Notes: generated by a model not told the origin, from the sequence alone. A stretch of 64,000 nt of DNA from an uncultured Bacteroidales bacterium (GCA_902779085.1 CACYZY010000003.1:248001-312000), one strand, 5' to 3'. Shown: positions 42,247 to 51,407, counted from the first letter of the stretch. Translations and numbers: made by a program.

Positions 42247-43374
42247 TCATACAGATAACTCTGACTTATTCTTATCTTTGTCACCATCCAGTCCAACGGA
42301 GAAACGAATAATTGGGATTAGATAGCCTTCTTTGTGCAAGAAATATACACACATACAAAAACCTGATAGAAAACATAAAAAAAATACAATTATAGCTCGT
42401 CTTGGGCCTGATTTCTTAACTGGCACAGTAGCATTCTGTATAGTAGTAAAGGCAGGTGTCGCCTCCTGAACTTTCGCTTCTGCTGCCTGCAATTGAGCTG
42501 CTACCGTTGAAAAAGCCTGATAGCGGAGTTGCATCTCATTCTCCAACTCAATCAATTTGTTGCGATCTCGTTGAAGTATCATATTCTGATTAGCATCAGC
42601 ATAGGCTGCATACATCTGACGAGCATCATCATATCGTGCCTTTGTCTCAGCGTAAAGTTTTTTATTATATTCTAAATCTACTCTTGCCTTGCTAGTTCGG
42701 TAGAAGGTAATAGCATCTTGTAAACGCTGTTTTACTGAGTCTGCCATCACGGCAGCCACCAATGGATCCTGATCAGTTACACTAATGCTGATGACCATTG
42801 TTCTTGCATCAACATCACAACTAATTTTTCTATTAATTCCGTACTTTATCACAGTTGCCTGTTCCTTTGTTAGCATAAATGGATTAACTGCAGAATTGTT
42901 TTCTTCATTACTATTTGTGCTAACAAATAGGCTTCTGACTGCACCAATCAAAACATTCTTTAAACCTAACACATAACTCCACCAAGGGTATCGTTGATGG
43001 TTAAGTAAATATTCATAGTAGGTCATTTCCTCATCACTGTCTATTTCATGCACTTTAATGGGGAAAAGGCTTGTCTTGAACTTAACCGAGTTCATCATAT
43101 CAGGGTAAAGTGTGGGACTAATTGCATCACTGGTACTAGAAGCGCCTAACGAAACTCCAAAAGTAGAGGCCAATGCACTTAGGCTACCGCCACTGCTCTT
43201 ACCCGACATCTCTGGTGCCAAGGTTACACCCGCACTATAATAGTTAGGAATGCTCAAAGTCAGGAAGCAAGCAATAACAAATGTGGTAGCTATGACTTTA
43301 ATAAAAAGACGTTTGTGCTTCAGTAATGCCTGCCAAATGTCCTTGAATTTTATCTGATTATTTACTTCTTCCAT
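42247..43374 (-). CDS. Chain-length determinant (Wzz/Wzc N-terminal type)
   Basis: A 375-residue polysaccharide copolymerase that controls chain length with Wzy. It has a basic cytoplasmic N-terminus, a first membrane helix at about 25-43, the SIPNYYSAGVTLAPE segment typical of the Wzz domain, a coiled-coil region (about 215-305, LEYNKKLYAETKARYDDARQ) and a second helix at about 328-350. There is no tyrosine kinase domain, and no separate Wzc kinase is found nearby. It lies 5 bp downstream of wza. Confidence 0.9.
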   Translation of the reverse strand: MEEVNNQIKFKDIWQALLKHKRLFIKVIATTFVIACFLTLSIPNYYSAGVTLAPEMSGKSSGGSLSALASTFGVSLGASSTSDAISPTLYPDMMNSVKFKTSLFPIKVHEIDSDEEMTYYEYLLNHQRYPWWSYVLGLKNVLIGAVRSLFVSTNSNEENNSAVNPFMLTKEQATVIKYGINRKISCDVDARTMVISISVTDQDPLVAAVMADSVKQRLQDAITFYRTSKARVDLEYNKKLYAETKARYDDARQMYAAYADANQNMILQRDRNKLIELENEMQLRYQAFSTVAAQLQAAEAKVQEATPAFTTIQNATVPVKKSGPRRAIIVFFLCFLSGFCMCVYFLHKEGYLIPIIRFSVGLDGDKDKNKSELSV

Positions 43375-43379
43375 CTTCT

Positions 43380-45791
43380 TTATTTCTTTAAAACATAAAT
43401 CAATGTTGCAATCATAGAAGCCATAGATGTCAGACTGGAACCAATTGAAAGTATTTGCTGTAAGCCGCCACCATTTCTCGGCTCAGGTTTAGTCGGTACA
43501 ACAATAGCACAGCCAGGCTCCACCTTAGTGCCTCTGCCCACCTTTTCCACCATACCATTCTGATATACTATGTAAGTTTTGCTCTTCTTTGCCCTATGAC
43601 CAAAACCTCCAGCTTTATTCACATACCACTTATAATTTTTGCCCTCAGCATAAGAAACAACGTTCTGGAACATTACGTTACCTGTAATTCGAACAGTATT
43701 GTTGTACTCAGGAATAATCAAGCGGTCATTCTCTCTAAGTTGTATGTCATTTGGTCCACCAGGATTGGCAAGAGCCTTGTCAAGTTCAATACCTACAGAG
43801 TACTCAGTTTCAAGCTCAACCAAGTCAACAGACACAGTGTCATTAGAAGTAGAGTTTTTGGTAGAATCTAATACTCGTCTCTGCAAACGTCGTTCATCAT
43901 CGTTCATCTGACGCATCAATATGGCACCACGTGCATAAGCATCATTAGTCAGACCACCTGCCATGCGAATGGCATCGCTCAGACGTGTGTTTTTAACTTC
44001 CATAGTATGTCTGCCCTCAAACTGCACCTCACCACTAACAGTAATCATTCTTGGAGTAAAATATCCAGGGCTTCGACGAACATGCACCACATCATAGGGT
44101 TGCAAAGTGAAACTTTTATCGCCATCTGCTATCAAGCCGTCCTTTAAGCTGAAGCTGAAACTTTCACCTATTCTATTGCCTTCAGTTGTTGCTTTGGGAT
44201 CATTGATAAGTCTGGAAACATCTACCCTAGCAGTGGAGGCTCCATCCCTCAATCCACCTGCCTGTAAGATAAGGTCTTCCACAGACATTCCTTCGGAATA
44301 CTTATAATCACCAGGAAACATAACAGCACCTGTTATTGTAAGCGTTCTGGCGTCTAACTTGTTAGCCTGCGTTGGGACAAATAATAGGTCTTCATTTTTC
44401 AAAGGTACATCAGGGCGCTTTCCTGAGAGGATGCCATTGAGGTCAATAGAGAGGGTCTCCAAAGTACGATCAGCTTTCATTCGATGAATCAATGCATGGT
44501 CAGCAAACGCATTCTCCATAATGCCGCCTGCTTGTTCAACTAACCCTTTTACAGTAAGCACATTGCCACCTAACTGGTACATACCTGGGCGGAACAATGC
44601 GCCACGTGCTTCAACCATATTGTTGTAACGATTGATAATAGCATCCACAGCAATAGAGTCACCATCTGCTATTTTGAATGACTTCAGATCAAACTCATTA
44701 ACATTAAATACAGAAAGATTCTCACCCGTCTTACGAACCACACGAACTGTATTGCGATAGGCATCACCCGCAAAACCTCCTGCATAGTCCAATGCTGTAC
44801 CTAAGGTTTCAGTATCTCGCATTTCATAAAGCATCGGGCGTTTTACCTTTCCTGCAACGTCAACTAAGTTGGAATAAGTGCCTACCAAAATAAGATCCTG
44901 ATCATGCAAGGTGATATCGCCAGTAAGACGACCGTTGAGGATATAATCGTATAAGTCAACACTGCTAACGAGTTTGTTCTTACGGTATACTCGTACATCA
45001 CGCAGGGTACCTAAATCTGTAATACCACCTGCCATATGAAGGGCATAGAAGACTGAAGCGAATGAGGAGATAACGTAGGTTCCTGGGACTCTAACCTCTC
45101 CTACCACATTAACAGCTATAGTACGGTTGCCATCTACAGTCAAACGAATCTCACTGCTGACATAACGACTACCTAACTGATCCTTTAAAGCCACTTTGGC
45201 TTGAGAAACCGTAAGACCGCCCAAAGAAATAGGACCATAATCTGGAATGGTAATAGAACCATCACGAGCAATGGTTTCTGTAACAGTTCGCTGAGAAGCT
45301 CCGTAAATATCAATAGTCACTCTGTCACCAGGACCTAATAAATAGGACTGAGGGGCAGTTATGTTCTGACCCGGGTCAAAACTCAATAATCTACGATTAA
45401 ATATGTCGTGGCCGAAAATGGGTCTTGTGCCAGTAAGGGAGTCTGCAGCCAATTCGAGGTTATAATCTGACAATTCGTCCTCAATAGTTGCATTTGGGTC
45501 AACTGGCTGTTGTACGATGGCCCCTACTGTAGAGGTTTCCTGCGATGGTTGAACTTCGGTAGCCAAGCCATTGGTGTTGTTCTGTTGACGTTCGTACTGG
45601 TCACGGAGTCTTCGTACTTGCTGCACTGTGGCACCTCGCTGTATCAACTTAGCAGCAATTTGGGACTGAGAGGAACCTGCCTGCACCTCAGTTCTGATAA
45701 TTTCAAGCACCTGATTATCGGTAAGCTTCTGAGCAAACACTGCTGTACAGAAACTCAGGGTCAGGATGGAAGTAATAATAAACTTCTTCAT
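43380..45791 (-). CDS. Outer membrane polysaccharide export protein, Wza type with several SLBB domains
   Basis: An 803-residue secreted protein (signal peptide MKKFIITSILTLSFCTAVFA) with the export domain LLGPGDRVTIDIYGASQRT and IARDGSITIPDYGPISLGGLTV, followed by repeated SLBB units (for example ITGAVMFPGDYKYSEGMSVED and VSGEVQFEGRHTMEV). It is about twice the size of enterobacterial Wza because of the extra SLBB units, usual in Bacteroidales. The C-terminus is hydrophobic (SSLTSMASMIATLIYV), compatible with an outer membrane helix. It forms the export channel for the polymer. Order rmlC, wza, wzz fits a standard locus. Confidence 0.93.
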   Translation of the reverse strand: MKKFIITSILTLSFCTAVFAQKLTDNQVLEIIRTEVQAGSSQSQIAAKLIQRGATVQQVRRLRDQYERQQNNTNGLATEVQPSQETSTVGAIVQQPVDPNATIEDELSDYNLELAADSLTGTRPIFGHDIFNRRLLSFDPGQNITAPQSYLLGPGDRVTIDIYGASQRTVTETIARDGSITIPDYGPISLGGLTVSQAKVALKDQLGSRYVSSEIRLTVDGNRTIAVNVVGEVRVPGTYVISSFASVFYALHMAGGITDLGTLRDVRVYRKNKLVSSVDLYDYILNGRLTGDITLHDQDLILVGTYSNLVDVAGKVKRPMLYEMRDTETLGTALDYAGGFAGDAYRNTVRVVRKTGENLSVFNVNEFDLKSFKIADGDSIAVDAIINRYNNMVEARGALFRPGMYQLGGNVLTVKGLVEQAGGIMENAFADHALIHRMKADRTLETLSIDLNGILSGKRPDVPLKNEDLLFVPTQANKLDARTLTITGAVMFPGDYKYSEGMSVEDLILQAGGLRDGASTARVDVSRLINDPKATTEGNRIGESFSFSLKDGLIADGDKSFTLQPYDVVHVRRSPGYFTPRMITVSGEVQFEGRHTMEVKNTRLSDAIRMAGGLTNDAYARGAILMRQMNDDERRLQRRVLDSTKNSTSNDTVSVDLVELETEYSVGIELDKALANPGGPNDIQLRENDRLIIPEYNNTVRITGNVMFQNVVSYAEGKNYKWYVNKAGGFGHRAKKSKTYIVYQNGMVEKVGRGTKVEPGCAIVVPTKPEPRNGGGLQQILSIGSSLTSMASMIATLIYVLKK

Positions 45792-45877
45792 TATTGATTA
45801 ATTTTTATTGTTTTCTTCTTAGAAGCATACTCTCAGGATCACGTTAATAATGAGAGAATGTAGAATAATTGCGTTGT

Positions 45878-46414
45878 TTATAAATCTTTAAAAAAGGGAT
45901 GGTGTTTATCTCTTTCAGAAAGAATCATATCTTCTTTAGGGATTTGCCAATCTATTGCTAAATCTGGATCATTCCATGCAATGGCGCCTTCCGCCTCTGG
46001 ATGGTAAAACTCATCACATTTGTATTGGAATACTGCTTGCTGGCTCAATACAACAAAACCATGGGCAAAACCCTTTGGAATAAAAAGTTGGCGATGACTT
46101 TCACCCGTCAGTTCTACCGATACATATTGCCCATAGGTTGGCGAGTTCTTTCTGATATCTACAGCTATGTCAAGTACGCTACCTTCAATTACCCTCACCA
46201 GTTTACTTTGGGCATAAGGAGGCAACTGAAAGTGTAAACCTCGAAGGACTCCATAAGAAGATTTGCTCTCGTTATCCTGAACGAAGGTAATATTGCCAAC
46301 AGCAGAGGTAAAATCTCTTTGATTAAAGCTTTCAAAGAAATAGCCGCGCTCATCAACAAAAAGTTTAGGCTCAATGATAAGAAGTCCAGGTATTTTAGTT
46401 TTGATAATATTCAT
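45878..46414 (-). CDS. rmlC: dTDP-4-dehydrorhamnose 3,5-epimerase RmlC
   Basis: Epimerises dTDP-4-keto-6-deoxyglucose at C3 and C5 on the way to dTDP-L-rhamnose. The 178-residue cupin has FVDERGYFFESF, the active-site GVLRGLHFQ (R58, H61), KLVRVIEGSVLDIAVDIR and the PKGFAHGFVVLS segment with the second catalytic region (Y131). It overlaps upxY by four bases (ATGA), tying rhamnose precursor supply to the first gene of the operon. rmlA and rmlB are at the far end of the same locus and rmlD is 45 kb away. Confidence 0.96.
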   Translation of the reverse strand: MNIIKTKIPGLLIIEPKLFVDERGYFFESFNQRDFTSAVGNITFVQDNESKSSYGVLRGLHFQLPPYAQSKLVRVIEGSVLDIAVDIRKNSPTYGQYVSVELTGESHRQLFIPKGFAHGFVVLSQQAVFQYKCDEFYHPEAEGAIAWNDPDLAIDWQIPKEDMILSERDKHHPFFKDL

Positions 46415-47079
46415 TCTTTAATCACTTCTATAAGTGAGGGATGCAGGGTTGCCATAGCAACGGCTATAACTCCTTTAATTGCAATGACAACACGTTTATC
46501 TCGAGCGCCCTTGACCTTGACAAATACACCTTCCTGGCCTTCAAAGTCACCAGCTGTGATACGGACACGAGCGCCTTTCTTAAGGTTCATATCATCTGGA
46601 TTGATCCAGATGAGTTGATCATCATAGGTACCAGCTACAGCAATAAAAGTCTGCATCTGTGCATCTGGTACAATAATCTTCTGACGTTCCCTGTTGATAA
46701 TGTATTGCAGGTAGTCGTACCCTTTCTTTACCTCTTGTATCTCTGTTTTAGTAGCATGGGCAAAGAGGAGGTTATGGATAACAGGCTTTAAAATCTTAGC
46801 TTTCCTACCACGAATTACTTTGGTTTGGTAACGCATCGGGATGAAACATTCGATGCCTCGCTCCTCGAGCGCTTCTTTTATCTTGACCTCTCGAGAGTAT
46901 GTTACACGCATAGCGAACCAGTGTTTTTCATCATCCTTTTGAGACTCCTGAACATACTTCTGGGGCATTGAAATTCGCGTATCGCACTGAATCTCAATCA
47001 CTTCTGGACGGCTATCAGATTTTGTGCCGGAGGTGCCGCCCTCTCCTTCTGGCACATTGTTTTGGTCGGTCTCTGTCAT
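46411..47079 (-). CDS. UpxY-family transcription antiterminator (NusG paralogue)
   Basis: A 222-residue specialised NusG. An acidic, low-complexity N-terminal extension (residues 1-52) is followed by a NGN domain (WFAMRVTYSREVKIKEALEERG, about 54-150) and a KOW domain (KKGARVRITAGDFEGQEG, about 168-200). In Bacteroides, UpxY proteins are made as the first gene of capsule operons and let RNA polymerase pass early terminators of their own operon. The gene is first of the 30-kb minus-strand locus, consistent with this role. The usual companion UpxZ, an inhibitor of other loci, is not present. The promoter is at 47099-47131. Confidence 0.93.
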   Translation of the reverse strand: MTETDQNNVPEGEGGTSGTKSDSRPEVIEIQCDTRISMPQKYVQESQKDDEKHWFAMRVTYSREVKIKEALEERGIECFIPMRYQTKVIRGRKAKILKPVIHNLLFAHATKTEIQEVKKGYDYLQYIINRERQKIIVPDAQMQTFIAVAGTYDDQLIWINPDDMNLKKGARVRITAGDFEGQEGVFVKVKGARDKRVVIAIKGVIAVAMATLHPSLIEVIKE

Positions 47080-47098
47080 AGAGATAACTTTAACGATG

Positions 47099-47131
47099 CA
47101 AAGTTACATTATTTGCACCGATAAAACAAAA
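47099..47131 (-). promoter_or_regulatory. Promoter of the capsule operon upstream of upxY
   Basis: On the minus strand TTTTG (47127-47131) and TAACTTTG (47099-47106) are 20 bases apart, a good -33/-7 pair. The 5' leader would be only about 13 bases. No long inverted repeats of the phase-variable type flank it. Confidence 0.75.
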
Positions 47132-47153
47132 GTTTTTCAACAAAAAAACAAAG

Positions 47154-48032
47154 TTAAATCAACTCGTAGCTTGAAACTTGTATAGGGGTATTGAGACTGC
47201 TGAGGACTTTCTCGAGCATAATGCCCTCAAGATTACTATAATCGTAGCCAAAAGTGGAACGAATGCCTTGCAGAGTGAACTGCATGGCACGGTCTAAGGC
47301 AAGGGGGAGACTGTCACCTTGAAGAAGACTGCCGGTGATGACACTGGTAAAGGAATCACCGGTACCTGGATAGTGAGCAGGAAGGAAAGGACAGGTGACT
47401 TTCCAGTACCTATTGCCAATGCTATTATAGGCATAAACTGACGTCAGATGAGGATTGTCAGCAACTGGTACACTAGTAACAATAACAATACCAGGTCCCT
47501 GCAGGGAAAGCGCTCTTAGATAATCCTTTAACTCATTGTCGTTAAAGTTATTGTTACGATATGGTTCGTTGAGCAAAAGGAACATTTCTGTCATGTTTGG
47601 GGTAATGACATCGGCAAGCTTGATGAGCTTGCGCATCTGCCCTACCATTTCTTCGTCCATGCCTTTATATAAATGGCCATTGTCACCGAGTACAGGATCC
47701 ACAACGATGAGGTCATTGGGGCGACGGAAATCCTGGATCAACTCGGATACAACCTGCACCTGTTCAGGGGAACCTAAATAACCAGTATAAAAGGCGTTGA
47801 AGCGAAAACCTTGGGCTTTCCAGTTAGCAATAATTTTACGCATTTCGGAGGTGAGATCCAAGAAAGTGAATTCTGGGTATTGCGTATGGCAAGAGAGTAA
47901 GGCTGTTGGCAAAGGGGTAACTTCAAGGCCCATGGAGGTTAATATCGGTATAACAGCATTTAATGATACTCTGCCCATACAGGACAAGTCATGGACTGCA
48001 ACTACCTTCTTATTATTATTTTGTATCAACAT
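47154..48032 (-). CDS. Pyridoxamine/pyridoxal kinase (PdxY-like)
   Basis: A 292-residue ribokinase-superfamily enzyme that phosphorylates pyridoxal or pyridoxamine in B6 salvage. It begins VVAVHDLSCMGRVSLNAVIPIL, has DPVLGDNGHLY for the substrate and magnesium site, VITPNMTEMFLLL, and PGTGDSFTSV with the catalytic Asp and anion hole. It is the gene after which the capsule operon begins on the same strand, but its 3' end is separated from upxY by a dedicated promoter. Co-occurrence with several PLP enzymes in the adjoining locus is probably incidental. Confidence 0.9.
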   Translation of the reverse strand: MLIQNNNKKVVAVHDLSCMGRVSLNAVIPILTSMGLEVTPLPTALLSCHTQYPEFTFLDLTSEMRKIIANWKAQGFRFNAFYTGYLGSPEQVQVVSELIQDFRRPNDLIVVDPVLGDNGHLYKGMDEEMVGQMRKLIKLADVITPNMTEMFLLLNEPYRNNNFNDNELKDYLRALSLQGPGIVIVTSVPVADNPHLTSVYAYNSIGNRYWKVTCPFLPAHYPGTGDSFTSVITGSLLQGDSLPLALDRAMQFTLQGIRSTFGYDYSNLEGIMLEKVLSSLNTPIQVSSYELI

Positions 48033-48044
48033 AGTTCTATTTTT

Positions 48045-48083
48045 TTTGCAAAGGTAAAAAAATAAATGCTTATCTTTGCCAAA
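48045..48083. promoter_or_regulatory. Overlapping divergent promoters
   Basis: Plus strand: TTTG (48045-48048) and TATCTTTG (48071-48078). Minus strand: TTTG (complement of 48080-48083) and TACCTTTG (complement of 48049-48056). The -7 box of each lies beside the -33 box of the other, so transcription of the pyridoxamine kinase and of the small membrane protein operon should interfere. Confidence 0.7.
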
Positions 48084-48105
48084 TAAAATGCAAATTTGAT
48101 GTATT

Positions 48106-48273
48106 ATGGGTACAGATAAACTTAGGTATTACATGAACATAATCTTTATTGTACTGGCAATTGCTAGTGTGATTTTGTATTATGTAGCTGACTTCCGCAC
48201 TTTTATATATGTTTGTGGCACTGCTATTTTCATTAAAGTGATGGAGTTTATTATTCGATTTACGAATCGGTGA
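48106..48273 (+). CDS. Small membrane protein, first gene of a porin operon
   Basis: A 55-residue protein beginning MGTDKLRYYMNI with two hydrophobic helices (IIFIVLAIASVILYYVA and FIYVCGTAIFIKVMEFII) separated by DFRT. Its promoter is the plus-strand one at 48045-48078, and its stop codon overlaps the GTG start of the porin gene (GTGA), which indicates translational coupling. Not recognised as a named family; similar small two-helix proteins precede putative porin genes in Bacteroidales as far as I recall. Confidence 0.75.
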   Translation: MGTDKLRYYMNIIFIVLAIASVILYYVADFRTFIYVCGTAIFIKVMEFIIRFTNR

Positions 48274-50429
48274 TATTCTTGAAAAATAAGTTTTTCATAT
48301 TATTGCTTAGTTGTTTTGCCATCAGTATTAATCTGCTGGCACAGAACAATTTTGGCAATAACCGGAATAACAGGAATACATATAATAACGGGCGAGATGC
48401 TTATGGTAACCAAATCGACCCAAACATGCAGCCGGACAGCTTTACGAATGATAGCACAGAGATTGAATCGGCACCACCAAAGTTGTACCAGTGGAGGGTG
48501 AGTGAAAATCTGGGCAATCGTATTATGACTGAGGTAGATACCGTTGCGCTAAACTTCCAAAACATGAATATGGAAGAGGGTATGACGGGACACTACAGCA
48601 TATTGGGTAATATGGGATCTCCCCGACTGTCGCATATTTGGGCTGACAGGCAGTATGACACGGCACCCACGATGTTCTTGGAACCATTGACTGGCTTTTA
48701 CAGGCGCAGTGACCAAATGATCTTTACGAATAGTAATATACCCTACACCAACCTGTCGTATTGGCCTAATGGTAATAAGATTACGGGTGAAGACCGCTTC
48801 AAAGCATATTTCTCGATGAATGCGAACCGACGCTTTGCGTTTGGCTTTAATTTCGACTATCAGTATGGGCGTGGGTACTATGCCAATCAGGCTACATCTA
48901 ACTTTAACGCCGCTGTGTTTGCCTCGTACATGGGCAACCACTACCAAATGCATGCTGCCTATAACAACTTCTATTTCAAGCAGAACGAGAACGGCGGCAT
49001 CATGGACGATGAGTATATCACCAACCCAGAAAAGAAGGCTGAGGGTAGCAAAACATATGAATCGAACAACATACCAGTACGTTTGGAATCTTCTGCCAAC
49101 CGCAACCATAACATGTCTGTTTTCTTGACACACCGCTACCGGTTGGGATTCATGCGCGAAGTGATTGAACTGGTGGATAAACCTGCCGACAACAGGCGTG
49201 GACAAAACATCTCAAGGGGCAATAATGAGGAGGAGGTGGTGGTGAATGACTCGTTACCTGTAGTGGTACCAAAAGATACCATTCGTCGTGAGGAACTGGT
49301 GCCTGTGACTAGTTTTATCCATACATTCAAACTAGAGCGTTCACGTCACAGATTCACTTCACAAGATTTAGACTCGTTGCCCCCTGCCCTACTGAACCTT
49401 TATGAAACGGCAGATTCAACTGTGCGACTTAGCATCAAGAATGTGTTTGGCATCGCCTTATTGGAGGGTTTTAACAAATATGCCAAGGCTGGATTAACAG
49501 CTTATATATCACATCAATACAGCCGCTATACATTGATGAATCCAGATGCTGCCATTGAGAATCCTCGTAATATCAAATTTACCGAACAAGAGTTGTATAT
49601 TGGTGGTGAATTGGCGAAGCGTGAAGGACATCTTTTACATTATAATATAAATGGAGAAATAGGTCTGACTGGTATTGCTAAGGGGCAGTTTAAACTGGAC
49701 GGCACAGCGGATGTGAACCTTCGATTGTATAATGATACGTTGCGAGTGAAAGCACATGCGTATGTGCGCAATACACTACCGTCGTTCTACATGAGGCACT
49801 ATGTCTCAAACCATTATATCTGGGACAATGATGACTTTGATAAAGAAATGCGCGTCAGGGTGGAAGGTGAGATTGACTTCCCGCTTACTGGCACAAACCT
49901 CAAGGCTGGTATAGAGAATATCAAACACTATACATATCTGAATGGTAAAGCGTTGCCACAACAGGCTGGTGGTTCTATAAAGGTGGCTAACGCTACACTG
50001 ACGCAAAACTTCCGTTTGGGCATTTTCCACTTAGACAATGAGATCACCTGGCAAAAGAGCAGTAGCGATGTATTACCATTACCTACCTGGAATCTGTACC
50101 ACAACTTGTATATCCTGACCAAAATTGCCAAGAAGGTATTGAATGTGCAGTTAGGTGCTGATGTCCGTTACTTCAGTGAGTACTATGCACCCGATTATGC
50201 ACCTGCTTTGCAACAGTTCCATCTGCAGGATGGGACTAACCGCATTAAAATAGGCAACTATCCTGTGGTGAATGTATATGCTAACTTACAGCTGAAACGT
50301 ACCCGTTTCTTTGTACAGCTATACCATGTGAATGAAGGTATGGGCAGCCGCAGGTATTTTTACGCACCGCACTACCCCATCAACCCACGCCTATTGAAAT
50401 TTGGCGTTTCCTGGAACTTCTATGACTAA
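48270..50429 (+). CDS. Putative outer membrane porin (Bacteroidetes type)
   Basis: A 719-residue secreted beta-barrel protein of the putative porin family common in Bacteroidetes. The start is GTG (48270, overlapping the upstream stop) or a TTG nine bases later, followed by a signal peptide ending LLAQ. An asparagine-rich segment (NNFGNNRNNRNTYNNGRD) precedes the barrel, with alternating aromatic strands such as FNFDYQYGRGYYA and a C-terminal LLKFGVSWNFYD ending in an aromatic-rich strand typical of BAM substrates. The next gene starts inside its last codons. Substrate unknown. Confidence 0.82.
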   Translation: MIFLKNKFFILLLSCFAISINLLAQNNFGNNRNNRNTYNNGRDAYGNQIDPNMQPDSFTNDSTEIESAPPKLYQWRVSENLGNRIMTEVDTVALNFQNMNMEEGMTGHYSILGNMGSPRLSHIWADRQYDTAPTMFLEPLTGFYRRSDQMIFTNSNIPYTNLSYWPNGNKITGEDRFKAYFSMNANRRFAFGFNFDYQYGRGYYANQATSNFNAAVFASYMGNHYQMHAAYNNFYFKQNENGGIMDDEYITNPEKKAEGSKTYESNNIPVRLESSANRNHNMSVFLTHRYRLGFMREVIELVDKPADNRRGQNISRGNNEEEVVVNDSLPVVVPKDTIRREELVPVTSFIHTFKLERSRHRFTSQDLDSLPPALLNLYETADSTVRLSIKNVFGIALLEGFNKYAKAGLTAYISHQYSRYTLMNPDAAIENPRNIKFTEQELYIGGELAKREGHLLHYNINGEIGLTGIAKGQFKLDGTADVNLRLYNDTLRVKAHAYVRNTLPSFYMRHYVSNHYIWDNDDFDKEMRVRVEGEIDFPLTGTNLKAGIENIKHYTYLNGKALPQQAGGSIKVANATLTQNFRLGIFHLDNEITWQKSSSDVLPLPTWNLYHNLYILTKIAKKVLNVQLGADVRYFSEYYAPDYAPALQQFHLQDGTNRIKIGNYPVVNVYANLQLKRTRFFVQLYHVNEGMGSRRYFYAPHYPINPRLLKFGVSWNFYD

Positions 50430-51243
50430 ACGTTGGTTGCTATATGCAGTAATAGGAATAGGTGCTGTCATCTTGTACCGCCTGTTCTTTTTTGAAACTC
50501 AGAAAGTTGCACCTGTACCACGTGACTATAACGAAATCGTTGCCTGTGACACGTTGTGTGTGACTATGGAGTATAATGACATCTCCCTAACAGAAGGAAC
50601 TGACTCAATAGAAGGGTTCTACCTCGAGTTGATAGAAGCGTTTGCCCAAGATCATGATCTGGTGTTGAAGGTTACGCCTGAAATGAGTATGGCGAAGCGA
50701 TTACAAGGCCTGTATGAGGGACTTTACGACTTGATAGCAGATGGTATTCCTATAATGACAGGACGGGATGACTCGTTGCTGTTCTCGCTACCCATCACAC
50801 GGAGTAATCAGATATTGGTACAGCGGAAGCCATTGACTGCAGAAGACTCCGCCAAATACATCAGTAGCCAGGTGATGCTGGCAGGTAAAACGCTACATAT
50901 CGTTGAGGATTCACCAGCGGTTCTACGCATCAATAACCTCATGGAGGAGATTGGTGATACGATTTTTGTAAATACCATTGAGAAGTATGGAGTAGAACAA
51001 CTGATTGCTCTTGTGGCACATGCAGATATTGACTATGCTGTATGTGACCGCCGAATCGCAATATTGGCAGCTGATAGTCTCCCAAATATTGACATCTCAA
51101 TTCCTATTGGATTCACACAATTCTATTCGTGGGGTATGAGGAAGGAATCGCCAATTCTATGCGATTCTATAAACCAGTGGTTAGAAAGATTCATGAAGTC
51201 TTCTGAATTTAGAAGACTTTCGAAGAAATACGCTGTCGATTAG
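50422..51243 (+). CDS. Periplasmic-binding-protein-like protein (SBP3/MltF N-terminal type)
   Basis: A 273-residue protein when started at MTKRWLLYAVIG (50422), overlapping the porin stop codon (ATGACTAA); a longer frame reading from 50401 lies inside the porin gene. A membrane anchor (about 4-20) is followed by a solute-binding domain of the type found in amino acid ABC transporters and in MltF: FYLELIEAFAQDH, GLYDLIADGIPIMTGRDDSLLF, SNQILVQRK and YAVCDRRIAI. No lytic transglycosylase domain or transporter gene follows, so it may sense or present a ligand beside the porin. Confidence 0.75.
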   Translation: MTKRWLLYAVIGIGAVILYRLFFFETQKVAPVPRDYNEIVACDTLCVTMEYNDISLTEGTDSIEGFYLELIEAFAQDHDLVLKVTPEMSMAKRLQGLYEGLYDLIADGIPIMTGRDDSLLFSLPITRSNQILVQRKPLTAEDSAKYISSQVMLAGKTLHIVEDSPAVLRINNLMEEIGDTIFVNTIEKYGVEQLIALVAHADIDYAVCDRRIAILAADSLPNIDISIPIGFTQFYSWGMRKESPILCDSINQWLERFMKSSEFRRLSKKYAVD

Positions 51244-51248
51244 TTTAT

Positions 51249-51283
51249 GTTCTTTCTCTTTCTTCTATAGAAAAAGAAAGAAC
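51249..51283. terminator. Hairpin between the convergent porin operon and nadE
   Basis: A 15-bp stem (GTTCTTTCTCTTTCT with its complement, one mismatch) with a 5-base loop, starting 6 bases after the stop codon at 51243; acts as the likely terminator of the plus-strand operon. Confidence 0.65.
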
Positions 51284-51318
51284 CAAAGACATAGATTCCC
51301 GGCTGCACTTCCAGAGCT

Positions 51319-51407
51319 AAATTTTGGTTATTTTTGCTAAGAGAGAATAGACGTGCGCTATGCGCTCTTATTTGATTCTCTCTTTTCACGCAAAAATAAT
51401 CAAAATT
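51319..51407. repeat. Long nested inverted repeat between convergent genes
   Basis: The outer arms AATTTTGGTTATTTTTGC and GCAAAAATAATCAAAATT (51390-51407) pair with one mismatch, inside them AAGAGAGAAT (51339-51348) pairs with ATTCTCTCTT (51375-51384), and the centre contains the short palindrome GCGCTATGCGC. The sequence could form a cruciform or a large RNA hairpin; it looks like an interspersed repetitive element or double-sided terminator. Confidence 0.6.

Noticed and set aside
47080..47160. Possible invertible (phase-variable) capsule promoter
   Set aside because: Bacteroides capsule promoters are flanked by long inverted repeats; here only a 7-bp repeat (TAACTTT/AAAGTTA) is present, and no invertase gene is in the window.
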